From Paludibacteraceae bacterium (GTDB lineage: Bacteria; Bacteroidota; Bacteroidia; Bacteroidales; Paludibacteraceae), in contig JAFWXW010000018.1 in the NCBI GenBank assembly GCA_017517845.1, forward strand, positions 21,512-85,511: DNA of 64,000 nt. The letters are read 5' to 3'. The translations under genes and the position numbers were made by a program. Shown here in pieces: positions 42,678 through 52,899 of the stretch; the stretch's first letter is position 1; the number at the start of each line of letters is the position of its first letter. The notes below the pieces were generated by a model. The model had not been told where the DNA came from. It was given only the letters and a program-made list of their open reading frames with translations, and searched no databases.

Positions 42678-44093
42678 TTATTTATTTATTTTTCTAGTTT
42701 TATATACAAAGATTCCTATAATTGCTAAAGCAATAACAGACGAAATAATTAATCCCACATTATATGGCAAGCTAAATCCTTCTGGAGCTATCAATATGTA
42801 TGAAACTGTTACCATTGTCATTAATATGGCTGGTATCAATGTTACCACCATATATTTTTTCTTGAAATTATATAAAAACACAGTGGCAGCCCACAAAGTA
42901 AATACAGAAAGAGTCTGATTTGACCAAGCAAAATAACGCCATATTATATTAAATCCTTCTGCATCACTTAGACTAAACCACAAAATTACAGCTGTTATCA
43001 AAAATAATGGAATACAAATCATTAATCTCTTAGATATTTTATCTTGTGGCATCTTAAACATATCTGCCACTATCAAACGTGCAGAACGCAATGCCGTATC
43101 ACCAGAAGTGATAGGTGCAAATATTACACCTAATATAGCCAATACAGCCCCTGCCGTACCTAACCAATGTCTAGTTATATCATTTACTACCACTGCTGCA
43201 TTGTTTTCTGCCATTCCATTTTCCTGAAAGAAATAATTTGCTGCTGCAGCCCAAATTAATGCCACAATACCTTCCACTATCATTGCTCCATAAAATATTG
43301 GACGACCTTGTTTTTCATTTGTCATACAACGTGCCATCATAGGAGACTGAGTGGCATGAAATCCAGAAATTGCACCACAAGCAATGCTAATAAACAACAT
43401 TGGGAAAATTGGGACAGTATCTGCATTAGGGTGTGTATTAGCCAATCCATCTGTCAATTCTGGAATAGAAGGCCATGTTACCAATAATTTAAAGAAAATA
43501 CCCACAGCCATAAAAATAAGTGCTATTGCAAAAATAGGATAAATTTTTCCAATCAACTTATCTATAGGCAACATAGACGCCAACAAATAATAGATGAATA
43601 TTATTAACATCCACCACATTACGTCCATTCCTGTCAAACTATTTAACAACCCTGCAGGTCCACTTATAAACACCACACCAACTAATATCATTAACAAAAT
43701 AGAGAACACCCTCACAAAGTTCATCACACCTTTGCCCAAATATCTTCCTATTAAATCTGGAAGACTTTCTCCATCATGTTTCAAAGATAGCATACCTGCT
43801 ATATAATCATGTACTGCTCCTGCGAATATACAGCCTACGACTATCCAGATATATGCAGAAGACCCAAATTTTGCACCCATTATAGCACCAAAGATAGGTC
43901 CCAAGCCTGCGATATTAAGGAACTGAATCATAAACATTTTCCACGCTGGCATAGGTACATAATCCACACCATCTGCCCTTGTAATGGCAGGTGTTTCTCT
44001 TTTTGCATCTGGCTGGATAATATTTTCTATAAACTTACCATACGTAAAGTATGCAAGCACCAAGATTACAAAACAAATCAAAAATGTTATCAT
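42678..44093 (-). CDS. cstA: CstA-family transporter (peptide/pyruvate permease)
   Basis: This 471-residue protein has about 13-15 hydrophobic helices and the CstA hallmarks: TRADGVDYVPMPAWKMF, HDYIAGMLSLKHDGESLPD, GFHATQSPMMARC, and ITSGDTALRSARLIVAD. CstA proteins import peptides or pyruvate. It is shorter than the enterobacterial 700-residue form, as is normal for Bacteroidetes. It is followed by an M18 aminopeptidase gene, supporting peptide use. Confidence 0.92.
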   Translation of the reverse strand: MITFLICFVILVLAYFTYGKFIENIIQPDAKRETPAITRADGVDYVPMPAWKMFMIQFLNIAGLGPIFGAIMGAKFGSSAYIWIVVGCIFAGAVHDYIAGMLSLKHDGESLPDLIGRYLGKGVMNFVRVFSILLMILVGVVFISGPAGLLNSLTGMDVMWWMLIIFIYYLLASMLPIDKLIGKIYPIFAIALIFMAVGIFFKLLVTWPSIPELTDGLANTHPNADTVPIFPMLFISIACGAISGFHATQSPMMARCMTNEKQGRPIFYGAMIVEGIVALIWAAAANYFFQENGMAENNAAVVVNDITRHWLGTAGAVLAILGVIFAPITSGDTALRSARLIVADMFKMPQDKISKRLMICIPLFLITAVILWFSLSDAEGFNIIWRYFAWSNQTLSVFTLWAATVFLYNFKKKYMVVTLIPAILMTMVTVSYILIAPEGFSLPYNVGLIISSVIALAIIGIFVYKTRKINK

Positions 44094-44106
44094 AATATCT
44101 AATTAA

Positions 44107-44135
44107 ATAAAAAAAGGACTGCATGATGCAGTCCT
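44107..44135 (-). terminator. terminator after rpmH
   Basis: AGGACTGCA (44115-44123), loop TGA, TGCAGTCCT (44127-44135) form a 9-bp GC-rich stem; on the minus strand a T-run follows. It lies 20 bases past the rpmH stop and separates rpmH from cstA. Confidence 0.88.
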
Positions 44136-44155
44136 CTTCTTATGTGAATTTTAAA

Positions 44156-44314
44156 TTATCTTCTTAGAGCAGCTTCGTCAGATACTGTTAATTTTTTTCT
44201 GCCTTTAGCACGGCGTGCTGCTAATACTCTACGACCATTAGCTGTTGCCATTCTTTCACGGAATCCGTGTTTGTTTGCTCTCTTTCTGTTAGAAGGTTGA
44301 AATGTACGTTTCAT
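44156..44314 (-). CDS. rpmH: 50S ribosomal protein L34
   Basis: The 52-residue product reads [18 protein letters not shown], then [20 protein letters not shown] and ends in a short acidic-basic tail ([10 protein letters not shown]). The MKRTFQPS start and [12 protein letters not shown] block are universal in L34. It has its own promoter (44362-44392) and terminator, and here it is not beside rnpA or dnaA but between cstA and gpmI. Confidence 0.97.
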   Translation of the reverse strand: MKRTFQPSNRKRANKHGFRERMATANGRRVLAARRAKGRKKLTVSDEAALRR

Positions 44315-44361
44315 AAGGATTATATTTTTACTTTTTATTTTCTTTTACAATATTCGGACTG

Positions 44362-44392
44362 CAAAGGTAAAAATATTTTTCTTAACTACAAA
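44362..44392 (-). promoter_or_regulatory. rpmH promoter
   Basis: On the minus strand TTTG (44392-44389) and TACCTTTG (44369-44362) are separated by 19 bases, an exact match to the Bacteroidetes promoter consensus, 47 bases before the ATG. Confidence 0.8.
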
Positions 44393-44407
44393 ATTATTTG
44401 CAATTTT

Positions 44408-45922
44408 TTATCCTAATAAATTTTTTCCGCTCATTTCAGCAGGCTGTTCTAGTCCCATTATACTTAGTATAGAAGGAGCCACATCAGCTAGAATACCGTC
44501 ACTAATTTTAGCTTCTTTGTTTTCTGTTACATAAACACAAGGAACTGGATTCAATGAGTGAGCAGTATTTGGACTACCATCTTCATTTACAGCATTGTCT
44601 GCATTGCCATGGTCTGCTATGATAATCACTTCATAATCATTAGCTTTTGCAGCCTCTACTGTTTCTTCTACACATTTATCTACAGCAACTACTGCTTTTT
44701 CAATAGCTTCATACACACCTGTATGACCCACCATATCACCATTTGCATAGTTCACAACGATAAAATCATACACATTTTTATTGATTTCTGCCACTAGAGC
44801 ATCTTTTACTTCATACGCACTCATTTCTGGTTTAAGGTCGTATGTAGCCACCTTAGGAGAATTGATAAGTACTCTATCTTCGCCTTCGTATGGAGTTTCT
44901 CTACCACCATTGAAGAAGAATGTTACGTGAGCATATTTTTCTGTTTCAGCTATGTGTAATTGTTTTTTACCTAGTGAAGAAAGATATTCGCCTAGAGTAT
45001 TTTGAACATTTTCTTTATCAAATAAAATATGAACACCTTTAAATGAAGCATCGTATGGAGTCATACAATAATATTGTAAGTTAGGAATAGTATTCATTCC
45101 TGCCTCTGGCATATCTTGTTGAGTTAAAACAATAGTTAATTCTTTTGCTCTGTCGTTACGATAGTTGAAGAAGATAACCACATCACCTTCTTTGATTTTA
45201 CCATCAACATTTGCATTAACTACTGGTTTAACAAACTCATCAGTCACACCTTCTGCGTATGATTTTTCCATTGCAGCCACCATATCAGTAGCAGCCTCAC
45301 CTATGCCATTTACCAATAAATCGTATGCCACTTTCACGCGTTCCCAACGTTTGTCACGGTCCATTGCATAATAACGACCCACGATAGTAGCTATTTTACC
45401 AGCAGATGCTTTGGTATGTGCATCCAATTGTTCAATAAAACCTTTTCCGCTTTTTGGGTCTGTATCACGACCGTCCATAAAGCAGTGAATAAAAGTATTT
45501 TCTATTTCATAATGCTTCGCAATATCACAAAGTTTGAATAAGTGATCAAAAGAACTATGCACACCACCATTAGAAGCAAGTCCCATTAAGTGAACAGACT
45601 TTCCATTTTCTTTTGCGTATGAAAAAGCTTTAACCACTTCTGGGTTTTGTAGAATAGAATTATCTTGACATGCTTTATTTATTTTGACCAAGTCTTGATA
45701 AACTACACGACCAGCACCAATATTCAAGTGACCAACTTCTGAGTTACCCATTTGACCATCAGGAAGACCAACATTTTCTCCAGATGCAGCCAACTGAGAA
45801 TTTGGATAATTAGCTATTAAACTATCCCAATATGGGGTTGGTGTATTATAAATAACGTCGGCTTTACCTTTATTTCCGATTCCCCAGCCGTCTAGAATCA
45901 TAAGTAATGCTTTCTTTGCCAT
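44408..45922 (-). CDS. gpmI: 2,3-bisphosphoglycerate-independent phosphoglycerate mutase
   Basis: This 504-residue alkaline-phosphatase-fold enzyme interconverts 3- and 2-phosphoglycerate. It has MILDGWGIG at the N-terminus, the phosphorylated Ser in GNSEVGH (Ser61), [33 protein letters not shown] and IIADHGNAD for the two manganese ions. It has an about 120-base leader that contains heptanucleotide repeats, with a TATCTTTG promoter element at 46042-46049. Confidence 0.96.
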   Translation of the reverse strand: MAKKALLMILDGWGIGNKGKADVIYNTPTPYWDSLIANYPNSQLAASGENVGLPDGQMGNSEVGHLNIGAGRVVYQDLVKINKACQDNSILQNPEVVKAFSYAKENGKSVHLMGLASNGGVHSSFDHLFKLCDIAKHYEIENTFIHCFMDGRDTDPKSGKGFIEQLDAHTKASAGKIATIVGRYYAMDRDKRWERVKVAYDLLVNGIGEAATDMVAAMEKSYAEGVTDEFVKPVVNANVDGKIKEGDVVIFFNYRNDRAKELTIVLTQQDMPEAGMNTIPNLQYYCMTPYDASFKGVHILFDKENVQNTLGEYLSSLGKKQLHIAETEKYAHVTFFFNGGRETPYEGEDRVLINSPKVATYDLKPEMSAYEVKDALVAEINKNVYDFIVVNYANGDMVGHTGVYEAIEKAVVAVDKCVEETVEAAKANDYEVIIIADHGNADNAVNEDGSPNTAHSLNPVPCVYVTENKEAKISDGILADVAPSILSIMGLEQPAEMSGKNLLG

Positions 45923-45967
45923 AATTGTATTGTTTTATATATTTATATAATTGTTTATTCATTGACA

Positions 45968-46023
45968 TAACTCCCAACTCCTAACTCCCAACTCCTAACT
46001 CCTAACTCCTAACTCCCAACTCC
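45968..46023. repeat. heptanucleotide tandem repeat (TAACTCC/CAACTCC) x8
   Basis: Eight direct 7-base units alternate T and C in the first position. They lie in the inferred 5' leader of gpmI. The same unit, as GTTAGGA on the plus strand, occurs again at 58271-58298. Confidence 0.9.
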
Positions 46024-46041
46024 TATTAACTCCCTTTTCGG

Positions 46042-46049
46042 CAAAGATA
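46042..46049 (-). promoter_or_regulatory. putative -7 element of gpmI
   Basis: Minus strand TATCTTTG fits TAnnTTTG. The -33 candidate near 46067-46070 is poor. Confidence 0.45.
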
Positions 46050-46093
46050 ATAAATTAAATAATACTAAAGGTCTGAAAAAAGCATAAATATAC

Positions 46094-46124
46094 TTGACTT
46101 TTATCAAAAAAATAAATAATTTTG
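46094..46124 (+). promoter_or_regulatory. promoter of the LacI-type regulator/maltodextrin locus
   Basis: TTG (46094-46096) and TAATTTTG (46117-46124), 20 bases apart, followed by the regulator ATG at 46174. Confidence 0.5.
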
Positions 46125-46173
46125 TAACTTGTTATATTGTAATCGTTTGAAAAACCGTCATTTTGTAAGAAAA

Positions 46174-47184
46174 ATGAAATCTCAAGTTACCATAAAAGAC
46201 ATCGCTAAAGCTCTAAACATTTCCATTTCTACGGTATCTAGAGCGCTTCAGGATCATCCTGATATAAGCAAAAAAACTAAGGAGTTAGTAAACAAGTATG
46301 CAAAAGAGCATCATTACAGACCTAATGCTATTGCTCTTAGCCTTAAAACTAAAAGAACTAACATTATTGGTGTAATAGTTCCAGAAATTGTACACCATTT
46401 CTTCTCATGTGTGTTCGCGGGAATAGAAGACACAGCAAACAAAAACGGACTTTCTGTAATCATCTGTCAAACATCAGAAGATTATGAAAAAGAAGTAAAA
46501 AGTTTGGATACACTTCAGTCTGCACGTGTTTGTGGGGTTATTGCTTCCCTTTCCAAATCTACCACAGATTATTCTCATTACAAAGAATTAATGGAAGATA
46601 ATATTCCTCTTATATTCTTTGACCGCGTATGTACAGAATTAAAAACAGACCGCGTAGTTACCGATGACTACAATGGAGCATATATGGCTGTTGAACATTT
46701 AATTAAAACAGGTTGTAAAAGAATAGCATTTTTCTCTGCTCCATCCAATATGGAGATTTCCAAAAACAGAGAAAATGGCTATATAGATGCATTACGTTCA
46801 TATTCACTACCAGTGGATAGAAGTTTAATTTTTGAATGTGACTCCAAAGAAAAAGCCATTAAACTTACCCCAGAGGTTTTAGCAATGGAGAATCGCCCAG
46901 ATGCTTTTTTCTGTATTAATGACGATACTGCATCAGGCGTTCTATATGCTGCCAAAAGGAGTGGATTTTCTGTGCCAGAAGACATTTCCATTTGCGGTTT
47001 CGGAGATGGAGAAGTAGCAAAAGCATGTGACCCAGCTCTCACCACCATAGAACAAAATGGATATGACATGGGAGTTAAAGCATGTACACTTCTAGTCAAT
47101 AGAATTAAAAATGGAAATACATTACGCGAAGTGAATCATAGTGTTATTCGCACTAGCTTAGTAGTCAGAGAATCAACTAAATAA
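46174..47184 (+). CDS. LacI-family transcriptional regulator of the maltodextrin locus
   Basis: This 336-residue regulator has the LacI helix-turn-helix at the N-terminus (VTIKDIAKALNISISTVSRAL) and a periplasmic-binding-protein-like sensor domain (IIGVIVPEIVHHFFSCV, FDRVCTELKTDRVVTDDYNG, PDAFFCINDDTASGVL). The start is set at 46174 (MKSQVTIKDIAK), which places the HTH as in other members; an ATG 45 bases upstream is less likely. It sits 9 bases before the first GH13 gene, so it probably controls the cluster in response to maltose or a maltodextrin. Confidence 0.9.
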   Translation: MKSQVTIKDIAKALNISISTVSRALQDHPDISKKTKELVNKYAKEHHYRPNAIALSLKTKRTNIIGVIVPEIVHHFFSCVFAGIEDTANKNGLSVIICQTSEDYEKEVKSLDTLQSARVCGVIASLSKSTTDYSHYKELMEDNIPLIFFDRVCTELKTDRVVTDDYNGAYMAVEHLIKTGCKRIAFFSAPSNMEISKNRENGYIDALRSYSLPVDRSLIFECDSKEKAIKLTPEVLAMENRPDAFFCINDDTASGVLYAAKRSGFSVPEDISICGFGDGEVAKACDPALTTIEQNGYDMGVKACTLLVNRIKNGNTLREVNHSVIRTSLVVRESTK

Positions 47185-47193
47185 TCAAATATA

Positions 47194-49038
47194 ATGAAAA
47201 AAACATTTTTACTCTTTACACTTCTTAGTCTGTTTACTTTTAACAGCATTGCGTGTTACAAAATAGAACACGTAGAACCTATTAATTGGTGGATTGGCAT
47301 GGCCCAAAAAGAATTACAAATCAGTATTCACGGCAAGAATATTGCAGAGACTGAGCCTGTAATTAATTATGAAGGGGTAAGTATTAGTAGGAAAGTACTA
47401 ACAGACAACCCTAATTACATTTTCCTTTATGTAAACATTGAGCCAAACACCAAACCTGGCAAAATGAACATCATTTTCAAAAAAGGAAATAAGAAAGTAG
47501 CATCTTACAAATATGAGTTAAAAGCTAGAAAAGAAAACTCAGCAAACAGACCTAGTTTTACCTCTGCAGATGCAGTTTATCTTCTTATGCCAGACCGTTT
47601 TGTAAATGGCGATCCAAAAAACGATAATGTAAAAGGCTATCACCAAAAAGTTGATCGTTCCAACCTAGGAGAGCGTCATGGTGGAGATTTAAAAGGAGTA
47701 ATAGAAAAAGTTCCATACATTGCAGACCTAGGCTGTACAGCATTATGGATAACTCCATTCTATGACAACAACGACACACAATTCTCATACCCTCACTACT
47801 CTGCTGGCGACTACTACAAAGTTGACCCACGTATGGGAACAAACCAAGACTATAAAAATCTAGCAGATAGCTGTCATAAATATGGATTAAAACTTATCAT
47901 TGACGTCGTTCCAAATCACTGTGGCAGTGCACATTGGTGGTGCCAAGACCTTCCTGCAGAAAATTGGTTCCATAAATGGCCTACATTTACTGGTTCAAAT
48001 TACAGAATGACCGCATGGACAGACCCTCACGCCTCAGACATTGACAAAAAGATTCTGCAAGATGGTTGGTTTGCAGGCAATATGCCAGACCTAGACCTTA
48101 CAAATCCAGAACTTTTCCGTTATTTATCACAAGCATATATTTGGTGGATTGAATACGCAGATGTTGACGGCATTAGAGTGGATACATATCCATACAACGA
48201 CATCAAAGTTGCAGCCGATTGGGTTAAAACATTCCGCAATGAATATCCAAATATAAACATCGTTGGTGAATGTTGGGTAAAATCACCACTAGAAATTGCC
48301 TATTACCAATCTGGTAACAACAACAAAGACGGATTTGACTCTCAGCTTCCTAGTGTAATGGACTTCGTATTAAAAGACTACTTACACATGGTGTTTAATG
48401 AAAATGAAAGTTGGGACACAGGACTAGCTCGTTTCTATGCTCACTACGCTCAAGACTTTGCATACCCAGACATCAACAATGTAATGAACTTCTTGGACAA
48501 TCACGACATAGACCGCTTCTCTACTGCAGTAAAAGGAGATGTTGATAAATACAAAATGGGTATTGCAATGCTTCTTACCACTCGTGGATACCCACAAATA
48601 TACTCAGGAACAGAAATAATGTTAGACGGAATACCAGGAAACTACGAGGGACATAGATTTGATTTCCCTGGAGGTTGGAAAGAAGACTCACGCAATGCAT
48701 TCACAAAAGAAGGACGTACAGAAGACGAAAATGAGGTATTTGATTATATGCGTACCTTATTAAATTACAGAAAAACTGCCACCGCTCTTCATGATGGAAA
48801 AATGAAACAATTTATTCCATACGATGGTATTTATGTATATGCTCGTTACAATAATGAACAAACCGTTCTCGTTATATTCAACAACAACAATGCAAACAAA
48901 GAAGTTTCTCTAGATAGATTTGCAGAAGTGATAAAAGACTTCAAACAAGGCATTGATGTCATTACAGGCGAAACCTTGACATTATCAAATGGAGTTACCG
49001 TAAAAGGTAAATCTGCTTTGATACTAGAACTTAAATAA
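47194..49038 (+). CDS. periplasmic GH13 alpha-amylase/neopullulanase-type enzyme
   Basis: This 614-residue enzyme has a signal peptide (FLLFTLLSLFTFNSIAC), an N-terminal Ig-like domain of the cyclomaltodextrinase-N type (residues about 25-110), the GH13 barrel, and a C-terminal beta domain. Catalytic residues visible: nucleophile Asp in DGIRVDTYPY (about 329), acid/base Glu in VGECWV (about 358), Asp in LDNHDID (about 437). It resembles SusA-like periplasmic neopullulanases that cut maltodextrins or pullulan. It is followed 11 bases later by the sugar transporter. Confidence 0.9.
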   Translation: MKKTFLLFTLLSLFTFNSIACYKIEHVEPINWWIGMAQKELQISIHGKNIAETEPVINYEGVSISRKVLTDNPNYIFLYVNIEPNTKPGKMNIIFKKGNKKVASYKYELKARKENSANRPSFTSADAVYLLMPDRFVNGDPKNDNVKGYHQKVDRSNLGERHGGDLKGVIEKVPYIADLGCTALWITPFYDNNDTQFSYPHYSAGDYYKVDPRMGTNQDYKNLADSCHKYGLKLIIDVVPNHCGSAHWWCQDLPAENWFHKWPTFTGSNYRMTAWTDPHASDIDKKILQDGWFAGNMPDLDLTNPELFRYLSQAYIWWIEYADVDGIRVDTYPYNDIKVAADWVKTFRNEYPNINIVGECWVKSPLEIAYYQSGNNNKDGFDSQLPSVMDFVLKDYLHMVFNENESWDTGLARFYAHYAQDFAYPDINNVMNFLDNHDIDRFSTAVKGDVDKYKMGIAMLLTTRGYPQIYSGTEIMLDGIPGNYEGHRFDFPGGWKEDSRNAFTKEGRTEDENEVFDYMRTLLNYRKTATALHDGKMKQFIPYDGIYVYARYNNEQTVLVIFNNNNANKEVSLDRFAEVIKDFKQGIDVITGETLTLSNGVTVKGKSALILELK

Positions 49039-49049
49039 ACCCTTAAATT

Positions 49050-50393
49050 ATGAACAACAAAACAAACCTTTCATTTGCTAAATTATTCAATCTTAGTTTT
49101 GGATTTTTTGGCGTGCAAATAGCTTACGCACTACAAAGTGCCAACATAAGCCGTATATTTGCAACATTGGGTGCAGACCCACACCAACTTTCTTTCTTCT
49201 GGATTCTACCTCCACTTATGGGTATGATAGTACAACCTATTATAGGTAAATATTCAGACAAAACATGGTGTAGCTTAGGACGTCGTAAACCATACTTACT
49301 AGTTGGGGCTATCATTGCCATATTAGTTATGATTTTACTTCCTAATGCAGGTAACTTTACATTTACCCAATCACTATTTTTAGGTCTAAATGCCGCTATG
49401 TGGTTTGGACTATTCTCACTAATGTTCTTAGACACATCTATCAACATTGCAATGCAACCATTCAAAATGATGGTTGGTGATATGGTAAACGAAGAACAAA
49501 AAGGACTTGCATATTCAATCCAATCATTCCTTTGCAACGCGGGTAGTCTTGCAGGTTATATCTTCCCTATCCTATTCACATGGATTGGCATTGCCAATAC
49601 AGCTCCAGAAGGCACTGTTCCAGACTCAGTTAAATGGAGTTTCTATGTAGGTGCTGCGTTACTTATTTTCTGCGTTCTATACACATTCTTCACTGTCAAA
49701 GAATTAAACCCACAAGAATACGCTGAATTTCACGGTATCAAAGAAGAAGAAGGTAAAAAAGAAGAAGAGCCCAATTTCATTAGCCTTTTGGTAAAAGCTC
49801 CTTCTGCATTCTGGACAGTAGGTATCGTACAATTCTTCTGTTGGGCAGCATTCTTATTTATGTGGACATACTCAAATGGTGCCATCGCTACTCAATGCTT
49901 TGGTTGGGACGGCATCAACGCCTCTGCTCCTGCATTCCAAGACGCAGGCAACTGGGTAGGCGTTTGCTTCGCTATTCAAGCCGTTGGTTCCATGCTTTGG
50001 GCTACAATTATCCCACTATTAGAAAAACGTTTCACTATGAAAGGTGCTTACACCATTTCTTTAATTGTAGGTGCAATAGGTTTTATCTCATGTATATTTA
50101 TCAACAACCAATATGTACTACTTGTTTCATACGCATTAATTGGTGCAGCTTGGGCAGCAATGCTTGCTATCCCATTTACCATTTTAACCAATGCACTACA
50201 AGGTAGCAAAAGTATGGGTTATTACCTAGGTCTATTTAATTGTACTATCTGCCTACCTCAAATCGTCGCAGCACTACTTGGTGGCGTCTTACTAAATATG
50301 ATTGATGGTTCTCAATCTGGTATGATGGTGGCAGCAGGTGTATTACTTATCCTAGGTGCATTTAGCGTATATCTAATCAAAGAAAAACACTAA
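49050..50393 (+). CDS. MFS sugar transporter (maltose/SLC45-like)
   Basis: This 447-residue protein has 12 hydrophobic helices and the loop motif GKYSDKTWCSLGRRKPYLLVG, which matches the G-x-x-x-D-x-x-x-x-x-x-GRR-x-P signature of glycoside- and maltose-type MFS carriers. A charged loop (EEEGKKEEEPN) splits it into two halves. Placed between two GH13 enzymes, it most likely brings maltose or short maltodextrin into the cytoplasm. Confidence 0.88.
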   Translation: MNNKTNLSFAKLFNLSFGFFGVQIAYALQSANISRIFATLGADPHQLSFFWILPPLMGMIVQPIIGKYSDKTWCSLGRRKPYLLVGAIIAILVMILLPNAGNFTFTQSLFLGLNAAMWFGLFSLMFLDTSINIAMQPFKMMVGDMVNEEQKGLAYSIQSFLCNAGSLAGYIFPILFTWIGIANTAPEGTVPDSVKWSFYVGAALLIFCVLYTFFTVKELNPQEYAEFHGIKEEEGKKEEEPNFISLLVKAPSAFWTVGIVQFFCWAAFLFMWTYSNGAIATQCFGWDGINASAPAFQDAGNWVGVCFAIQAVGSMLWATIIPLLEKRFTMKGAYTISLIVGAIGFISCIFINNQYVLLVSYALIGAAWAAMLAIPFTILTNALQGSKSMGYYLGLFNCTICLPQIVAALLGGVLLNMIDGSQSGMMVAAGVLLILGAFSVYLIKEKH

Positions 50394-50408
50394 CAAAAAT
50401 CAAATACC

Positions 50409-52799
50409 ATGAAAAAAATCAATCTTTTATTAACCCTCGCCATAGGATTTATACTTGCTTCTTGCAGTAATAATTCTCTGAATTATCCTGTAAAAAGCCA
50501 ATATAACTATGGTTTAAACTCTACTATTACCCTCATTCCTGGGTTCAACGAGTTTAACACATTGGATTATATCACAGATATTTCCAAAGTAGATTCTGTC
50601 ACATCAGACTTCAACGGAGTAAAGGTAAGATTATCAGAAGATAAATCAAAAGTGATTATCGACATGATAAAAATGCCAAACTTAGTTAATATTGCTCTTT
50701 GGGCAGAAGGTGTTCCATATAGCATCATTGCAAAACGTACTGACAAAATAGATTATACTTTCCGTTACAATCCTAATGGAAAAACATTTAAAAGAGTACA
50801 ACTTGCAGGTCAAATGAACGACTGGGTTCCTAGTTTCCACCCAGACTTAACACTTAATAGTGATGGTCTTTATGAAGTTACTATCAACGTTAGTCCTGGC
50901 ACATATATGTACCAATTGGTACGTGACGGAGACTGGAATCACGATGAAACCAATCCAGAAAAAGTAGATAACAACTCTGGTAAGTTTAATTCTATTTTAC
51001 ACATTCCTAGTACACAAGAATTAGCACCTGTCCTACTTACAGATTCTTATGATGACAAAAAAGTAATCATTAGTCTTTGCAATGAATTGGACCAAGTATA
51101 TGTATATTGGGAAAATTATTTATTGCCTGCAAACTTCCTATACCTTTCAGAAGATGAAATAGGAATAAACATTCCAGCAGAAGCAAAATGCATAAAACGT
51201 TCATACATTCGTGCTATAGCTGCCAACAAATATGGTATTTCTAATGACATTCTAGTTCCATTAGAATATGGTAAAGTGATAAGCGATGCAAAGCAAATAA
51301 CACGTTTTGACAAATATGCAGATGTTCTTTATTCTCTAATGGTGGACCGTTTCAAAGATGGTAAACCAGAAAACAACAAACCAATGAACCGCCCAGATGT
51401 TCACCCAAAAGCAGACTATCAAGGTGGAGACTTAGCTGGTATTACACAGGTTATCAAAGAGGGATATTTTGAAAAAATGGGATTCACAACTATTTGGATG
51501 ACCCCACTTAACCAAAACCCACTTGAACCATACGGAGAACAACAAGAACCAGTTAAAACCAAATTCTCTGGTTATCATGGTTATTGGCCAATATCTTCTA
51601 GCAAAGTAGATTTCCGTATTGGTACAGAAGAAGAACTTAAGGAACTTACCAAAACAGCACACGAACATGGTTTAAATGTTATTCTTGACTACGTGGCAAA
51701 CCACGTACACCAAGAACACCCAATGTTTAAAAATGACCCAACCATCTGTACTCCACTTATTTTACCAGATGGCACTAGAAACATTGCTCAATGGAACGAA
51801 CATCGTCTAACCACATGGTTTGATGATTTCTTACCTACACTTAACTATGACCGCAAAGAAATCGTAGAAACCATGACAGACTCTGCTCTATATTGGATTA
51901 AAAACTACGATTTAGATGGTTTCCGTCACGATGCTTGTAAACACGTACAAGAAAGCTTCTGGCGTACACTTACATACAAGATTAAAACTCAAGTAGAAAT
52001 CCCAGAAGACAAACCATTCTATCAAGTAGGTGAATCATACGGTAGCCCTCAACTTATCAGTAGTTATGTAAACTCTGGTATGTTAAATGGTCAGTTCGAT
52101 TTCAATACATCAGATGATGCTTCTGCAGTATTTGCATTAAACTCAGAAGACTTCCACAGAGTAAGCAATACACTTAACACTAGCTTACGCGTATATGGTA
52201 GCCACAACTTAATGGGTTATATTTCTGGCAACCACGACCGCGGTCGTTTCATTTCTTATGCTTCTGGTTCATTGAAATATGGTGAAGATGCAAAATATGT
52301 AGGTTGGCAACGTGAAGTAGGTGTTGGTGACCCTGCAGGCTACGACAAAATCGTCCAACTTAATGCATTCAATTTAACTATCCCAGGTGTTCCAGTTATC
52401 TATTATGGTGACGAATTTGGTATGCCAGGTGCAAACGACCCAGACTGCCGCAGAATGATGCGTTTTGGTGATGAGTTAAATGAAAAAGAGCAAACCACTC
52501 TAGAATCTGTTGCAAAATTAGGTCAACTTCGTAAAAACAACCTACCACTTATCTATGGTGACTTTATCGAACTTTACCTAACCAAAACAGAATGGGCATA
52601 TGCTCGTAACTACTTCGGAGAAATCGTTATCACAGTATTCAACCGCAACTTAGAAGAAAAAGAAATTAAGATTCCACTTCCTAAGATTATGTTGAATAAG
52701 AATTATGAAACAACCTTTGGCAGTGACTTTAGCATAGAAGATGGTATTCTTACCATCAAGGTCAAAGCCAACGGCGTAGATGTCTTAACCGAGAAATAA
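50409..52799 (+). CDS. GH13 alpha-amylase-family lipoprotein with CBM48-like domain
   Basis: This 796-residue protein has a lipoprotein signal (ILASCSNN, Cys about 20), an N-terminal domain, a glycogen-binding CBM48-like module (residues about 117-200: FKRVQLAGQMNDW, SPGTYMYQLVRDG), and a GH13 barrel. Catalytic residues: Asp in DGFRHDACK (about 506), Glu in VGESYG (about 542), Asp in GNHDRG (about 609). The lipid anchor suggests attachment to the outer membrane. It probably starts the breakdown of alpha-glucans whose products the other two genes handle. A terminator follows. Confidence 0.88.
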   Translation: MKKINLLLTLAIGFILASCSNNSLNYPVKSQYNYGLNSTITLIPGFNEFNTLDYITDISKVDSVTSDFNGVKVRLSEDKSKVIIDMIKMPNLVNIALWAEGVPYSIIAKRTDKIDYTFRYNPNGKTFKRVQLAGQMNDWVPSFHPDLTLNSDGLYEVTINVSPGTYMYQLVRDGDWNHDETNPEKVDNNSGKFNSILHIPSTQELAPVLLTDSYDDKKVIISLCNELDQVYVYWENYLLPANFLYLSEDEIGINIPAEAKCIKRSYIRAIAANKYGISNDILVPLEYGKVISDAKQITRFDKYADVLYSLMVDRFKDGKPENNKPMNRPDVHPKADYQGGDLAGITQVIKEGYFEKMGFTTIWMTPLNQNPLEPYGEQQEPVKTKFSGYHGYWPISSSKVDFRIGTEEELKELTKTAHEHGLNVILDYVANHVHQEHPMFKNDPTICTPLILPDGTRNIAQWNEHRLTTWFDDFLPTLNYDRKEIVETMTDSALYWIKNYDLDGFRHDACKHVQESFWRTLTYKIKTQVEIPEDKPFYQVGESYGSPQLISSYVNSGMLNGQFDFNTSDDASAVFALNSEDFHRVSNTLNTSLRVYGSHNLMGYISGNHDRGRFISYASGSLKYGEDAKYVGWQREVGVGDPAGYDKIVQLNAFNLTIPGVPVIYYGDEFGMPGANDPDCRRMMRFGDELNEKEQTTLESVAKLGQLRKNNLPLIYGDFIELYLTKTEWAYARNYFGEIVITVFNRNLEEKEIKIPLPKIMLNKNYETTFGSDFSIEDGILTIKVKANGVDVLTEK

Positions 52800-52816
52800 T
52801 TAAGATAAAACAACAC

Positions 52817-52852
52817 AAAATAGGGCGAGCAAAAAACTCGTCCTATTTTTTT
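52817..52852 (+). terminator. terminator of the maltodextrin operon
   Basis: AAAATAGGGCGAG (52817-52829) pairs with CTCGTCCTATTTT (52837-52849) through one G-T wobble; a 7-base loop and an eight-T run complete it. Confidence 0.9.
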
Positions 52853-52899
52853 TATCCCTAATTATTTTTATTATCTTTGTAAATTCTTAAAATACTACT

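Noticed and set aside
45968-46023. Tandem repeats considered as a CRISPR array
   Set aside because: Units are 7 bases with no spacers and no cas genes.
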